From contig CAJTTI010000020.1 in assembly GCA_910579225.1 (NCBI GenBank), positions 1 to 63,524 of the forward strand: a stretch of 63,524 nt of DNA. The letters run 5' to 3'. A program made the translations under genes and the position numbers. Under the pieces are notes generated by a model. That model saw only the letters and a list, made by a program, of their open reading frames with translations. It was not told where the DNA came from and did not search any database. This document shows positions 36,478-46,725 of the stretch, piece by piece. This stretch comes from an uncultured Lachnospiraceae bacterium. GTDB lineage: Bacteria > Bacillota > Clostridia > Lachnospirales > Lachnospiraceae. Numbering within the stretch: position 1 is the first letter of the stretch; every line of letters starts with the position of its first letter.

Positions 36478-36522
36478 CTGCCCCGGACCAATATTCCTTT
36501 TGGGAATGTCGGCCCGGGGCAG
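36478..36522 (+). terminator. GC-rich hairpin after putP
   Basis: CTGCCCCGG / CCGGGGCAG outer stem plus ATTCC/GGAAT inner stem. There is no T-run, so termination strength is uncertain. Confidence 0.45.
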
Positions 36523-36706
36523 GTTGCGTATTGCTGCAGGGAATATCCAGGCAGGCTGTAAGGCTGTTGTTTATGCATACGTTTCGGGAGGAGAACACAT
36601 AGAGGAAATACATATTTCCCCTACTCAACTGGTTCAAAAGATGGTATACTGTTTAACTGTAGAGACGAGTATCGGGTTATAGGATGCAGGAGGGGCGGAA
36701 CTTATT

Positions 36707-39700
36707 ATGGAAAAAGAACTGATCTTTCATATACTGGAACTGGAGGAGCTGACTGACGAGCGGGCTGTGAAATCTGCATATATGAAGAAATTAAAGCTCA
36801 CGAATCCGGAGGATGATCCGGATGGCTTCCGTAAGCTCAGGGAAGCGTATGAAGGGGCGCTTCAGCTTCTGCAGGAAGCAGAGGAAGAGTCGGATGAGGA
36901 AGAAGAGAAGACAGAGATTGATCTGTGGATTGACAGAATTACAGAAGTGTATAAAGATTTCCGGAGACGGGGAGACGTAAAGGAATGGGAGCTGCTTTTA
37001 AGAGAAGAGATCTGTCAGAGCCTGGATACCTCGTTGGATGCCAGAGAGGCCCTTCTGGCCTGGCTTTTGTCCCATTTTTATCTGCCCAAAGAAGTCTGGC
37101 AGTGTCTGAACAGAGAACTTCAGTTCGTTGAAGATTATGAAGCGCTGAAAGAACGGTACCCGGTGGATTTTTTGGACTATGCAAGGCATTATACGGAATA
37201 TGATTATTTTGTGGATTTTTCCCGGATGCGCTTTCGGGAAGAGACAATCTGCGCAGAAGATACCAATGTGGACGAATATATCCGGGCATATATGGAAGTG
37301 AGAAGTCTGTGTGATCAGAATGAACTCGCGCAGGCGAATCAGAAGCTTTCAGAGCTTCCGGCATATGGGGTCTGGTATCCCTGGGAAGAGGCGGAAAGGA
37401 TGAAACTTCTGCAATCGGAGGGCAGGATGGAAGAAGCCCTTGCGATGGCTGAAAAACTGGTACAGGATTTTCCTGAAGACGGGTATCTGGTTTCCAGGGC
37501 GGCGGATCTGAAATGGGATGCAGGGGAAAAAGAAACTGCATTTGCCTGGTGGAACCAGTCTCCTGGGGCATATAATTCTCGAATCGGAATTATTAAGTAT
37601 TACCTGGAGAGTGAAGAGACAGCAGAGAAAGCCAAAGAGATGGCACTCGACCTCTGGGAAGAAGACGGTTCCGGACAAAGGGCAGATGAATACATAGAGC
37701 GTGCCAATTTGCTGCTACTCAAGAAATATGCCAGACAGCTGGAAGAAGCTGAGAACCAGGAAGAGAAGGACAGTATCCATGTGGAGATGGCATGGTGTGA
37801 GTATCAGAATAAAAATGCCGAGGAGGCAATCCGTATTCTGGATGGTATTACACCAGGGGAAAAGATTTATTACAGTTACCACAACCTGAAGGGAAGAGTG
37901 CTGGCAGCGGTCGGCAGGAACAAGGATGCGATCCCGGAACTGCGGCTCTGGCTGTCTATGATCGAAGAGACCGTGGATGACGGAAGTGAAGAGGCGAAGA
38001 AACGGCTCCGCAGAAAGGGAACCGCTTATTTGATGCTTGGCATCTGCCTGTCCAAGGAGCAGCAGTACGAAGAAGCTGTCTTGTATCTGGGGAAGGCAGA
38101 GGAAGAAAATACGGATATGTATGATCGTCTGGGTTCCATGTGCAATCTGGCGGAAGTATACCTTTCCATGAAGGAATACGAGAAAGCGATAGATAAATGT
38201 GAGCAGATTCTTGCCATGGATGTGGGGTATTATCCGGCGTATCTAGCGCGGCAGCAAGCATATTTTGAGATGCACAATGCACAGGGGGTAGTGGACGATT
38301 ATCATCGGGCAGTGGATATCTACCCTGGGTATTATAAGCCATATCTTCTTGCTGCGAGGGTTTTTCTGATCTATGACCAGTATAAAGATGCAGAACAGGT
38401 CATGGCCCGGGCGCTGGAGAATCAGGTGGAGTTCAGCGATCAGATGAGATTTCTTCATGCAAAGACCCTTCGGCTTCTGGCGGACAATTCGGAGGAACGA
38501 CAAGAGCCCATGAGGATGCTGGAAGAACTGAAAAATTCCCTGGTCCCGGCAGAGACGGATATAGAAGACCCTTCAGAGATTGAATTCGAGATTGCGCTTC
38601 TGTACTGGGATGAAGATAAACTGGATAAAGCACTTTCCTGGTTGGCAGATGCGATTCGAATGAATCCTTCCAAATGCCAGTATTACATGGTGAAAGGCGA
38701 GATTCTCAGGGGAAAAGGAGATTATAAGGACGCACTTGCGGCTTACCAGGCGGCAAAAGAAGACTATGATGAAACAGCTGGTTATTATTATGGGCTTGGA
38801 TGCTGTCATGAAGAACTGAATCATGAAGATCTGGCGCTTACGAATTTCCTGGAAGCAGTGAAAATCAATGATTCCTACCGGGATGTGAATGAAAAGATTG
38901 CAGATATCTACATGGAACGATATAAGAGAAACTGCGATATAAGAGAATACAAAAAGGCAATTCAATGTATAGACAGACAGGTGGAGATACAGGAGAACTG
39001 CTATATTCTGGTACACAGGGGACTTATGCACCGGGCAGCCATGCACCTGCAGAAAGCAATTAAAGATTTTGAAAAAGCACTGACCTATCAGCCTAACGAC
39101 TGGGCGGCTTATAACAACATTGGTTATAGTTATAAGCATATGGGCGAGTATGAGAAAAGTATTGAGATGTATGAAAAATCTCTGGAGGTGCTGAACTGGC
39201 AAAAGGATAAAAGAGTGCTTCCCTATAGCAATATGGCGGACTGCTATGAGATTCTGGGAAACTATGAACGGGCAATTGTATGTTATCAGAAAGACCTTGA
39301 ATGGTATCCGGATCGGACGGTGTTCTATGAGGAGATCGGGGATTTGCATTTCTACCGGAAGGATTATCAGAAAGCCATAGAAGCATATGAGACTGCAGGA
39401 GCCAGATGGAACGACAAAGAACATTTGCTGAAAATTGGTGATGTATGGTTTGTCCAGGGACAGCCAAGAAAGGCGAAAGGATTCTATAAGAAAGCGATTC
39501 AGACTGCAGATCCGAAAGAAGATGCGTATCTTCGGCATACGGACTATGCGGAGCGACTTATGACTCAGTATTTTGATTATGCGGGAGCACTGCGTATTCT
39601 GGAAAAGGCAGAAAAAGGATATGCAAATAAAGGCTGGAATGCCTCCAGAATTTCCCGTGCCACCAATGAGCGATTCCAGGCCAGACTGCATTATTTGCTG

Positions 39701-40081
39701 AAGCATTTTAAGAAAGCAGAGGAACATGCGAAGAAAGCCTATGACTTGTATCTGGAAGGGGTGTGTTCGGAAGAGGCATACCTGAGCTATCCGGCAAAGC
39801 GCCCGCTGCATCTCTCCAGAATTGGAGAGTGCTATCTGTACATGGGAGAGATGGGAAAGGCCTATGATATGTTCCGGCTGATGGATGCGGGTTATCGGTG
39901 CGAGCACTGCAGAAATGCAGAATGTTATGAAAAGTACCGGAATCTGGGACTTTATTATCTGTGCCTGGGAGAAGGTCGTCAAAGAGAGGCGCTGGAACAA
40001 TATGAAAAAGCGTGGGAGCTCTGTCCAACCGATCTGGAGCTTGAGGAAATGGTGAAAAAACTTCGTAAGGAGATAAAGTAG
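36707..40081 (+). CDS. Giant TPR protein with a degenerate J-domain
   Basis: 1124 residues; GGAGGGGCGG upstream. The first 55 residues resemble a J-domain (AVKSAYMKKLKLTNPEDDPDGF, then LREAYEGAL), but the HPD tripeptide that stimulates Hsp70 is replaced by NPE. The rest is TPR repeats (for example AAYNNIGYSYKHMGEYEKSI and YYGLGCCHEELNHEDLAL), a large peptide-binding solenoid. No membrane helix or signal. Only 4 bases separate it from a short Hsp70 gene, so the two should form a dedicated chaperone pair. The target is unknown. Confidence 0.8.
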   Translation: MEKELIFHILELEELTDERAVKSAYMKKLKLTNPEDDPDGFRKLREAYEGALQLLQEAEEESDEEEEKTEIDLWIDRITEVYKDFRRRGDVKEWELLLREEICQSLDTSLDAREALLAWLLSHFYLPKEVWQCLNRELQFVEDYEALKERYPVDFLDYARHYTEYDYFVDFSRMRFREETICAEDTNVDEYIRAYMEVRSLCDQNELAQANQKLSELPAYGVWYPWEEAERMKLLQSEGRMEEALAMAEKLVQDFPEDGYLVSRAADLKWDAGEKETAFAWWNQSPGAYNSRIGIIKYYLESEETAEKAKEMALDLWEEDGSGQRADEYIERANLLLLKKYARQLEEAENQEEKDSIHVEMAWCEYQNKNAEEAIRILDGITPGEKIYYSYHNLKGRVLAAVGRNKDAIPELRLWLSMIEETVDDGSEEAKKRLRRKGTAYLMLGICLSKEQQYEEAVLYLGKAEEENTDMYDRLGSMCNLAEVYLSMKEYEKAIDKCEQILAMDVGYYPAYLARQQAYFEMHNAQGVVDDYHRAVDIYPGYYKPYLLAARVFLIYDQYKDAEQVMARALENQVEFSDQMRFLHAKTLRLLADNSEERQEPMRMLEELKNSLVPAETDIEDPSEIEFEIALLYWDEDKLDKALSWLADAIRMNPSKCQYYMVKGEILRGKGDYKDALAAYQAAKEDYDETAGYYYGLGCCHEELNHEDLALTNFLEAVKINDSYRDVNEKIADIYMERYKRNCDIREYKKAIQCIDRQVEIQENCYILVHRGLMHRAAMHLQKAIKDFEKALTYQPNDWAAYNNIGYSYKHMGEYEKSIEMYEKSLEVLNWQKDKRVLPYSNMADCYEILGNYERAIVCYQKDLEWYPDRTVFYEEIGDLHFYRKDYQKAIEAYETAGARWNDKEHLLKIGDVWFVQGQPRKAKGFYKKAIQTADPKEDAYLRHTDYAERLMTQYFDYAGALRILEKAEKGYANKGWNASRISRATNERFQARLHYLLKHFKKAEEHAKKAYDLYLEGVCSEEAYLSYPAKRPLHLSRIGECYLYMGEMGKAYDMFRLMDAGYRCEHCRNAECYEKYRNLGLYYLCLGEGRQREALEQYEKAWELCPTDLELEEMVKKLRKEIK

Positions 40082-40085
40082 ACAG

Positions 40086-41780
40086 ATGATAGTAGGAATT
40101 GATCTTGGGACCACGAACAGTCTCGTGGCATATTATACGGAAGAAGGCCCGAAGATTATACCGAACCGTCTTGGAAAACCCATGACGCCGTCGGTGGTGA
40201 GCATTGACGAAGAGGGCCAGATCTATGTGGGGGAATCAGCTATGGAGCGGATGTTGCTCCATCCGGACAGCGGGGCATCCCTCTTTAAGAGAAGTATGGG
40301 AAGCAATAAAAAATTTTCTCTCGGAGACAAAGAGTTTACGGCGGAGGAACTGTCTTCTTTTGTGTTACGTTTTCTGAAAGAAGATGCGGAAGTTCACCTG
40401 GGAGAGAAAGTGACCGAAGCGGTTATCAGCGTGCCGGCCTATTTTAATGATGCAAGAAGACGTGCCACCAAGCGTGCCGGAGAGCTGGCAGGGTTGAAGG
40501 TGGAGCGGATTATCAGTGAACCTACCGCTGCAGCGATTGCCTATGGTCTCTGGCAGCAGAAAGATCAGGCCAGATTCCTGGTATTTGATCTGGGCGGAGG
40601 AACTTTTGACGTATCCATTCTGGAACTGTATGACACGATTCTGGAAGTTCATGCGGTGGCAGGGGATAATTTTCTGGGCGGAGAAGATTTTACAGCAGTG
40701 CTGGAGAAAATGTTTTATGAAAAATATCCGCAGATTAACCGTTTTACCCTGCACGAAAAAGCAAGCAAACATATCCGAAAACAGGCAGAACAGTGCAAGA
40801 CCGGGTTTGGAACTTCCCGTACTTCTGTGATGACCTGCCATATTGGAGAAGAAGAATATAAGATGACGGTGGAGCTGGCGGAATATGAAGAAGCGTGCGA
40901 GGAACTTCTGGAACGCATTCGCCAGCCAGTGAAGCGAAGCCTGAAGGACGCGCATATCCGCCTGTCTGATATTGATAAAGTGGTACTGGTGGGCGGGGCG
41001 ACCAAATCACCGGTGATTCGGAAGTTTGCAGGAAAATTGTTCCATATGATACCGGATACCAATCTGAATCCGGATGAGACGGTGGCTCTTGGAGCTGCGA
41101 TTCAGGCGGCTATGAAGGAGCGTAAAGAAGGCATTCGGGAAGTGATTCTGACCGATGTATGTCCATTTACTCTGGGAACAGAGGTGGTCCGTGAATACGA
41201 AGAGCGCCGGTTTGAAAATGGTGTCTTTCTTCCGATTATTGAGAGAAATACAGTTATTCCTGCCAGCCGGACAGAGCGGTTGTATACGGTCAGAGACAAT
41301 CAGACAAAAATACGGATTCATATTCTCCAGGGAGAGAGCCGTTTTGCCGTAAATAATTTGTCTCTGGGAGAATTAATGATTGATGTCCCTGCAGGGAAAG
41401 CAGGAGAGGAAGCTGTAGATGTAACCTACACATATGATATTAACTCGATTCTGGAAGTGGAGGTCAAGGTTATCTCCAGCGGGAAGAAGACCCGTCAGGT
41501 ATTCAAAGATCGAAATCTGGATATGAGTGAGGAAGAGATTGAAGAGCGTCTGGAAACTCTGTCCTATCTGAAGATTCACCCAAGAGATAAGGAAGAGAAT
41601 AAATTTCTGCTTCTTCGGGGGGAACGAATCTACGAGGAAAGTCTTGGGTATAAGCGTGCCCAGGTGGAACAGGTGCTTCGGAAATTTGAATATGCTCTGA
41701 ACTCTTATGATCAGGAGCAGATTGCACAGACTAAACAGGAACTGATTGAATTTCTGGAAAAGCTGGATGAATGGGAGTGA
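40086..41780 (+). CDS. Hsp70-family chaperone (short, DnaK/HscC-like)
   Basis: 564 residues, shorter than DnaK (about 610-640), with a reduced C-terminal lid. ATPase motifs are complete: GIDLGTTNSLVAYY, FDLGGGTFDVSILEL, LVGGATKSPVIRKF. The substrate domain is recognisable (FTLGTEVVREYEE; FENGVFLPIIERNTVIP). It is coupled to the J-like TPR gene; grpE and dnaJ are absent, so this is not the main heat-shock operon. A methyltransferase gene follows after 7 bases. Confidence 0.9.
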   Translation: MIVGIDLGTTNSLVAYYTEEGPKIIPNRLGKPMTPSVVSIDEEGQIYVGESAMERMLLHPDSGASLFKRSMGSNKKFSLGDKEFTAEELSSFVLRFLKEDAEVHLGEKVTEAVISVPAYFNDARRRATKRAGELAGLKVERIISEPTAAAIAYGLWQQKDQARFLVFDLGGGTFDVSILELYDTILEVHAVAGDNFLGGEDFTAVLEKMFYEKYPQINRFTLHEKASKHIRKQAEQCKTGFGTSRTSVMTCHIGEEEYKMTVELAEYEEACEELLERIRQPVKRSLKDAHIRLSDIDKVVLVGGATKSPVIRKFAGKLFHMIPDTNLNPDETVALGAAIQAAMKERKEGIREVILTDVCPFTLGTEVVREYEERRFENGVFLPIIERNTVIPASRTERLYTVRDNQTKIRIHILQGESRFAVNNLSLGELMIDVPAGKAGEEAVDVTYTYDINSILEVEVKVISSGKKTRQVFKDRNLDMSEEEIEERLETLSYLKIHPRDKEENKFLLLRGERIYEESLGYKRAQVEQVLRKFEYALNSYDQEQIAQTKQELIEFLEKLDEWE

Positions 41781-41787
41781 CGGGTAT

Positions 41788-42963
41788 ATGGGAGAACATC
41801 TGCAGCAGACAGTCAGGCAGCTGTGGGGGGCCCATCCCTATAAACTGATCCTGAGCAATACGAGGAAAGTTTCTTCCGGGCCTGCGGATGCTGTCCAACA
41901 GTACCGGAAGATTGTTCTGAACCGGCTGGATAAGAGCTGGCAGGCGGAAAAATATACACAGACCCAGGTGTTTCATGAGAATCTGCCGGAAGACAGGGTG
42001 GAGGCATTCGTGCTGGATGCTCTGTCTTCCGGCTTTCGCCAGTGCAATGGATGGGATGGAATATGGGAATATACCATTCATATCTCGAAAAGTGAGAAAA
42101 TAGCCTGCCAGAAGAAAAGATGTGCACAGGCACCGAAAGAAAAATCAGCGCATGACCGGAAGAAGAATTACATATTAGAAGAAGGAACGGTGATACCACC
42201 TCTGGTTGATATGGGTATCTTTACTGCAGAAGGAAAGATCGTCCGTTCCATGTACGATAAATACAGACAAATCAATCGTTTTGTGGAACTGATTGATGAT
42301 GAGATCGGCAGTCTGCCCGGGGAAGGTCCGGTGACAGTTATTGACTTTGGATGCGGAAAATCCTATCTGACGTTTATCCTTTATTACTATCTGGTAGAAG
42401 TAAAAGGACTGTCTGTACATATTACAGGTCTGGATTTGAAAAAGGACGTGATTGAAAACTGCAACCGGGCAGCTGAAAAATATGGTTATGAGGGACTGCA
42501 TTTTGAAGTGGGGGATATCAATGGTTATGACTGCCCATATTCGGTGGACATGGTCATTTCACTGCATGCCTGCGATACGGCGACAGACTATGCACTCTAT
42601 CATGCGATTCGATGGAAAGCGAAGCTGATCTTCTCCGTCCCCTGTTGCCAGCATGAGCTGAATAGGCAGATGAAGGGAGGGGAACTGTCGATTCTGACTC
42701 GTTATGGGATTGTACAGGAACGAACAGCGGCATTAATGACGGATGCTGTGCGGGGGAATCTTTTGACTGCCTGCGGTTATAAAACACAGCTTCTGGAGTT
42801 TGTGGATCTGTCCCATACTCCCAAAAATATCCTGATTCGTGCAGTGCGTACTGTGATCCCGAAGGCGGTGAAGCAGGAAGCACGGCGGGAGGTGGAGGAG
42901 CTGAAGAAAACATTTGGCCTTAAGCCGACGCTGGACCAGCTGCTGTTTCCGGACAGCAGGTAA
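41788..42963 (+). CDS. Class I SAM-dependent methyltransferase (Methyltransf_32-like)
   Basis: 391 residues from ATG 41788 (GGGAG upstream). The SAM-binding motif I is VIDFGCGKSYLTF, followed by ITGLDLKKDVIE and ISLHACDTATDYAL, then the VPCCQHELN motif typical of GSTCD/Methyltransf_32 proteins. The N-terminal 150 residues are unrecognised and basic. RNA is the probable substrate in this family but is not proven. It is likely co-transcribed with the chaperone pair. Confidence 0.75.
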   Translation: MGEHLQQTVRQLWGAHPYKLILSNTRKVSSGPADAVQQYRKIVLNRLDKSWQAEKYTQTQVFHENLPEDRVEAFVLDALSSGFRQCNGWDGIWEYTIHISKSEKIACQKKRCAQAPKEKSAHDRKKNYILEEGTVIPPLVDMGIFTAEGKIVRSMYDKYRQINRFVELIDDEIGSLPGEGPVTVIDFGCGKSYLTFILYYYLVEVKGLSVHITGLDLKKDVIENCNRAAEKYGYEGLHFEVGDINGYDCPYSVDMVISLHACDTATDYALYHAIRWKAKLIFSVPCCQHELNRQMKGGELSILTRYGIVQERTAALMTDAVRGNLLTACGYKTQLLEFVDLSHTPKNILIRAVRTVIPKAVKQEARREVEELKKTFGLKPTLDQLLFPDSR

Positions 42964-43021
42964 AGTTTATCTACTGTGAAGAAAATTTTGAATTAAGTAC
43001 AAATACAGGAGGAGGAAAAGA

Positions 43022-44224
43022 ATGGAAGCAAAACAAATGTCCCGGAATGGTCTGAATATTGAACGACTATATTATAAGGACAGTCATTTAAAAGAATTTG
43101 AAGCAGTTGTTCTGTCCTGCGAGGAAAAAACAGGTGCAAAAGGGGAAAAAGACGGATTCTGGGTTGTGCTGGACCGAACTGCATTCTTCCCGGAGGGTGG
43201 CGGACAGTTCGGTGATATTGGCTGGCTGGAGGATGTGGAAGTGACGGATACACGGGAGGTGGGCGGTGTCATCTGTCATGAAACTAAGAAGCCGCTGGTA
43301 TCAGGCAGTATAGTAAAAGGAAAATTAAATTTTGATGTGCGTTTTGACCGGATGCAGCAGCATACAGGGGAGCATATTTTATCCGGGCTTGTACATAATC
43401 TGTATGGATATGACAATGTAGGGTTTCACCTTGGAGATGAGATTACAACGTTGGATTTTAATGGAGAATTGACAGAAGAGCAGGTACAGGATCTGGAGTT
43501 TCGTGCGAACTGGGCGGTGTTTGAGAATGTACCGGTACAGGTGCTGTATCCGACAAAGGAACAATTAAAGCAGGTGGATTATCGGAGCAAGATTGAGATT
43601 GAGGGGCAGATTCGTATTGTGTCGATTCCAGGATATGATATCTGTGCCTGCTGTGCGCCCCATGCGGATCGGTCTGGAGAAGTCGGAATGATCAAAATCA
43701 TCAGTTGCGAGAGGCACAGGGGCGGCTGTCGAATGACGATTCTATGCGGATTCCGTGCACTGGAAGATTACCGGAGGAAGCAGCAGAGCGTGACAGAGGT
43801 ATCCGTGGCGCTGTCTGCAAAACCGGATAAGATTGGGGAAGCGGTGCGGCATCTGAAAGAGCAGCAAAATGGAACAAGAGAACAGCTGAATCGTGTGCAG
43901 GAGTTGTATCTGCTGCAAAAACTGGAACAGTTGACTCCGGAAGACAGAAACATCTGTATCTTTGAAAAGGAGCTGGATCATATAGCGGCACGGAATTTTG
44001 TGAACAGAGCTGTGGAAAAGTGCGGGGGTGTCTGTGGAATATTTATTGGAACAGATACAGACGGGTATCACTATATTCTTGGGAGCCGGAGCGTGGATAT
44101 GCGGATATTTTCCAAAACTTTGAATGAGATGTTCCATGGAAAAGGCGGTGGAAAACCGGAGATGGTGCAGGGTTCTCTTACAGGACTGGAAGAAAAAATA
44201 CGGAACGTGATTATGGAAGCATAA
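43022..44224 (+). CDS. Alanyl-tRNA editing protein (AlaX-L type)
   Basis: 400 residues; AGGAGGAGG site. Editing-site zinc ligands are present: HTGEHILSG (HxxxH) and CACCAPHADRSGEVG (CxxxH). The C-terminal 130 residues form a DHHA1-like domain ending FHGKGGGKPEMVQGS. AlaX removes serine or glycine wrongly attached to tRNA-Ala. No T-box or other leader is visible before it. Last gene of this direction before a convergent terminator. Confidence 0.9.
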   Translation: MEAKQMSRNGLNIERLYYKDSHLKEFEAVVLSCEEKTGAKGEKDGFWVVLDRTAFFPEGGGQFGDIGWLEDVEVTDTREVGGVICHETKKPLVSGSIVKGKLNFDVRFDRMQQHTGEHILSGLVHNLYGYDNVGFHLGDEITTLDFNGELTEEQVQDLEFRANWAVFENVPVQVLYPTKEQLKQVDYRSKIEIEGQIRIVSIPGYDICACCAPHADRSGEVGMIKIISCERHRGGCRMTILCGFRALEDYRRKQQSVTEVSVALSAKPDKIGEAVRHLKEQQNGTREQLNRVQELYLLQKLEQLTPEDRNICIFEKELDHIAARNFVNRAVEKCGGVCGIFIGTDTDGYHYILGSRSVDMRIFSKTLNEMFHGKGGGKPEMVQGSLTGLEEKIRNVIMEA

Positions 44225-44274
44225 AATGAGGCGTGCCGGAATTCCGGATTCGAAGACAGAAATCATATGTGATG

Positions 44275-44318
44275 AATCCTGCCCTGTGTTCAACAGAGGT
44301 ATTTGACAGGGCAGGATT
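44275..44318. terminator. Bidirectional terminator alaX / cupin
   Basis: Perfect 13-bp stem AATCCTGCCCTGT / ACAGGGCAGGATT between two converging genes. Confidence 0.75.
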
Positions 44319-44341
44319 AGAATTTCTCTTTTCGTGTTTGT

Positions 44342-44692
44342 CTAATACTTGTAGTCTTCCACGTCTGTTTTATCTACTTCCTGATAAGGCGCCAGCACAG
44401 AGACCATTTTGACCGGATTGTCATAGCTGTTTTTGCAGTAATGAATTTCACCGGGTTCAATATGGATAAACTGTCCCGGATACAGGTGATTTACAGTACC
44501 ATCCACGATGATATCAATCTCTCCTTCCAGAATATAGAAATCTTCTTCCATTACATTGTGATAATGAGCTTTGAAATCCTGTCCGGGCATAAACTGTACA
44601 ATAGCGAAGTTCATATGGGGGCCTTTCATCAGATATTTCGGTCCGCTGTCCCCAAAGCGGTAGTCTCTGTCTCTTTCATCAATAATATACAT
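44342..44692 (-). CDS. Cupin-domain protein
   Basis: 116 residues. Single cupin barrel with metal ligands in FKAHYHNVMEEDFYILEGE and the second motif LYPGQFIHIEPGEIHYC. Members are small metal-dependent enzymes or binding proteins. It lies 115 bases behind lsrK on the same strand, so it may act on AI-2 or its products (inference only). Confidence 0.75.
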   Translation of the reverse strand: MYIIDERDRDYRFGDSGPKYLMKGPHMNFAIVQFMPGQDFKAHYHNVMEEDFYILEGEIDIIVDGTVNHLYPGQFIHIEPGEIHYCKNSYDNPVKMVSVLAPYQEVDKTDVEDYKY

Positions 44693-44807
44693 ATGTTTTT
44701 TCCTTTCTCAATGATATTTCTTATAAAATTATGCAGGAAAAGACAGATATTACAACCGGGATGCCGGTTGCTGCCGGCATGCGCCAGATAAATCCTGCAG
44801 GGCCTGT

Positions 44808-46373
44808 TTACAGGCCCGGAGCAACCCACATGGGTTTCGTCAGTCCTTCATTGACCAGTCTCAGCTGTGCGCCATAGACTTTCCGCCATACATCGTACAA
44901 TTCTTCATAAATTTTGTGATTTTCCATATCAGGTTCAAAAGTCTGTTCCCATCGAACTGTTTTCCGAACTCCATCTTCCATGCTACTATAGATACCAACG
45001 CCATAGCCTGCAAGAATAGCAGCTCCGAGGGCAGTTGCCTCTTTTACGACGGGTACTTTCACGGGTATTCCAAGAACATCTGCCAGAATCTGTGACCAGA
45101 GAGAGCTTTTGGAGGCTCCTCCGGCGAAGATGATCTCAGAAGGCAGATGACCGGTTGCTTCATGAACCAGTTCCATATGTCCTTTTACCAGCAGAGCAGT
45201 ATTCTCAAGAATAGACCGATAAAAAGTGTAGCGGTTAAACTTTGCAGGATTCAGTTCAAAATTCGTAAAAGTGGGAGCTGCGTGTTTCCAGTTGATGAAA
45301 TTCATCACATCACTGAAGGTACACATCATGCCATAACAGCCAGCGGGAATCTTTTCTGCTTCCTGGTTCATGAGATCATAGACATCTTCTCCTGTAATTT
45401 TGCTCTTTTCTTTTTCAGGCTGGCAGAAAGCATCCCGGAACCAGCGCATGACCAGACCGGGTTTGAAGGCCAGGGCTTCGTATTGCCACAGGCCGGGCAC
45501 AGCATGACAATTTACCCGTACCCGGCACTCCGGATCTGCAGCGCCGCTCGTGGTATTAAATTCATATTGCCAGAAACTTCCGCCGAATACAATGGCCTGA
45601 TTCGGTTCTGTGGCGCCTGCGCCGATGGTTCCAAGCTGGCAGTCCCCACCTCCCACAACTACAGGAGTTCCTTCCTTCAGTCCTGTGTCTTTTGCACCTT
45701 TTGCATTAACAGATGCAATGACTTTTCCGCATTCCACCACTGGGGGGAAGATATCATCCCGCAGACCACATCTTCTGGCAATTGAGGCATCCCAGCTCCG
45801 GGATTTTAGATCGAAAATACCGGTGGTGGAACCGTTGCTGGGTTCAATGGCTTCCACACCAGTGAGTTTTCGGATAAGCCAGTCGTTGAACATGCCAATA
45901 ACCTGTGTTTTCTCATAAATTTCAGGCATCTTATCTCTGACCCAGAGGAGACGGGGAAGTGCGCCGAGAGCGTAGGTCTGTCCGCTCTGCAGATAGAGTT
46001 CCTTTTCCAGCCCGGGATTCATCCGGATCAGTTTCCCGACCTCATCGTCGCTACGGGCATCTACATTGGCACAGGCCCAGATCTCCTGGCCGTCTTTGTC
46101 ATAGAGTACGATGCCTTCGCGCATACAGGTGGTAGATATGGCGGCAATCTGTTCCGGCCGGATTCCGGTCTCTGTGATGACGTTCCGGATGCATTGGCAG
46201 GCCAGGTTCCAGTTATGCGTCCAGTCAAAATCCATGCTTCCCGGATAGCGCGGGTCCTCTTTGTGTTCCCATTCCCGTTGGATACAGCCGGCCTGGGTTC
46301 CGTCTGTACGGAACAGAACGGCTCTCACACTTCCGGTTCCGGCGTCAATTGCCATTAAAAATTGTTCAGACAT
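44808..46373 (-). CDS. lsrK: Autoinducer-2 kinase LsrK (FGGY family)
   Basis: 521 residues; CAGGAGGATC site. FGGY kinase fold: AIDAGTGSVRAVLF at the start and IIFAGGASKSSLWSQILAD near the end. The subfamily signature PGSMDFDWTHNWNLACQCIR points to LsrK, which phosphorylates AI-2 (DPD) after uptake. Other sugar kinases of the family remain possible, but the divergently transcribed lsrF supports the assignment. Confidence 0.85.
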   Translation of the reverse strand: MSEQFLMAIDAGTGSVRAVLFRTDGTQAGCIQREWEHKEDPRYPGSMDFDWTHNWNLACQCIRNVITETGIRPEQIAAISTTCMREGIVLYDKDGQEIWACANVDARSDDEVGKLIRMNPGLEKELYLQSGQTYALGALPRLLWVRDKMPEIYEKTQVIGMFNDWLIRKLTGVEAIEPSNGSTTGIFDLKSRSWDASIARRCGLRDDIFPPVVECGKVIASVNAKGAKDTGLKEGTPVVVGGGDCQLGTIGAGATEPNQAIVFGGSFWQYEFNTTSGAADPECRVRVNCHAVPGLWQYEALAFKPGLVMRWFRDAFCQPEKEKSKITGEDVYDLMNQEAEKIPAGCYGMMCTFSDVMNFINWKHAAPTFTNFELNPAKFNRYTFYRSILENTALLVKGHMELVHEATGHLPSEIIFAGGASKSSLWSQILADVLGIPVKVPVVKEATALGAAILAGYGVGIYSSMEDGVRKTVRWEQTFEPDMENHKIYEELYDVWRKVYGAQLRLVNEGLTKPMWVAPGL

Positions 46374-46725
46374 AATGATCCTCCTGATTAGACAGCGATG
46401 CAGCTGTCCGTTTATGTTGTATACTGTGACCCTTCAAGAATCTCTGTGCAGAAAAGTGTACTTTATATAAGAAAGTGTGCCATGAAAATACATGTTTGTC
46501 AATATACAGCAGGTATCTGTTTTGGAGGAAAGTCGCCGTTATCCGAAACATATCTGATTGCAGCGCCACAGTGATATATGCAGTGTGTAGTAGGGTTTTG
46601 CAAGAAGATTCATGCAGTTGACAAACGCAGATGCAGCGCGTAATATGATACATATGCAGGAATCAGGCAGATATTTTGTGATTCCGGAAACAACAGTATA
46701 AGGATATAGAAAGGAAACAGAGTAT
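46374..46725. other. Divergent lsrK / lsrF control region
   Basis: 350 bases without a gene. A good promoter for lsrF is TTGACA (46618), 17 nt, TAATAT (46641). Two related words, AAAGTGTAC and AAAGTGTGC (about 46452-46477), may be regulator sites. No lsrR gene is in the window. Confidence 0.5.
46618..46646 (+). promoter_or_regulatory. lsrF: Promoter of lsrF
   Basis: TTGACA, 17 nt, TAATAT, located about 80 bases upstream of the lsrF start. Confidence 0.55.

Noticed and set aside
38573..40114. 513-codon frame antisense to the TPR gene
   Set aside because: Shadow of the TPR/Hsp70 coding bias; no start signals, low-complexity hydrophobic product.
42964..43021. T-box leader for the AlaX gene
   Set aside because: The gap is 58 bases and lacks a T-box motif.
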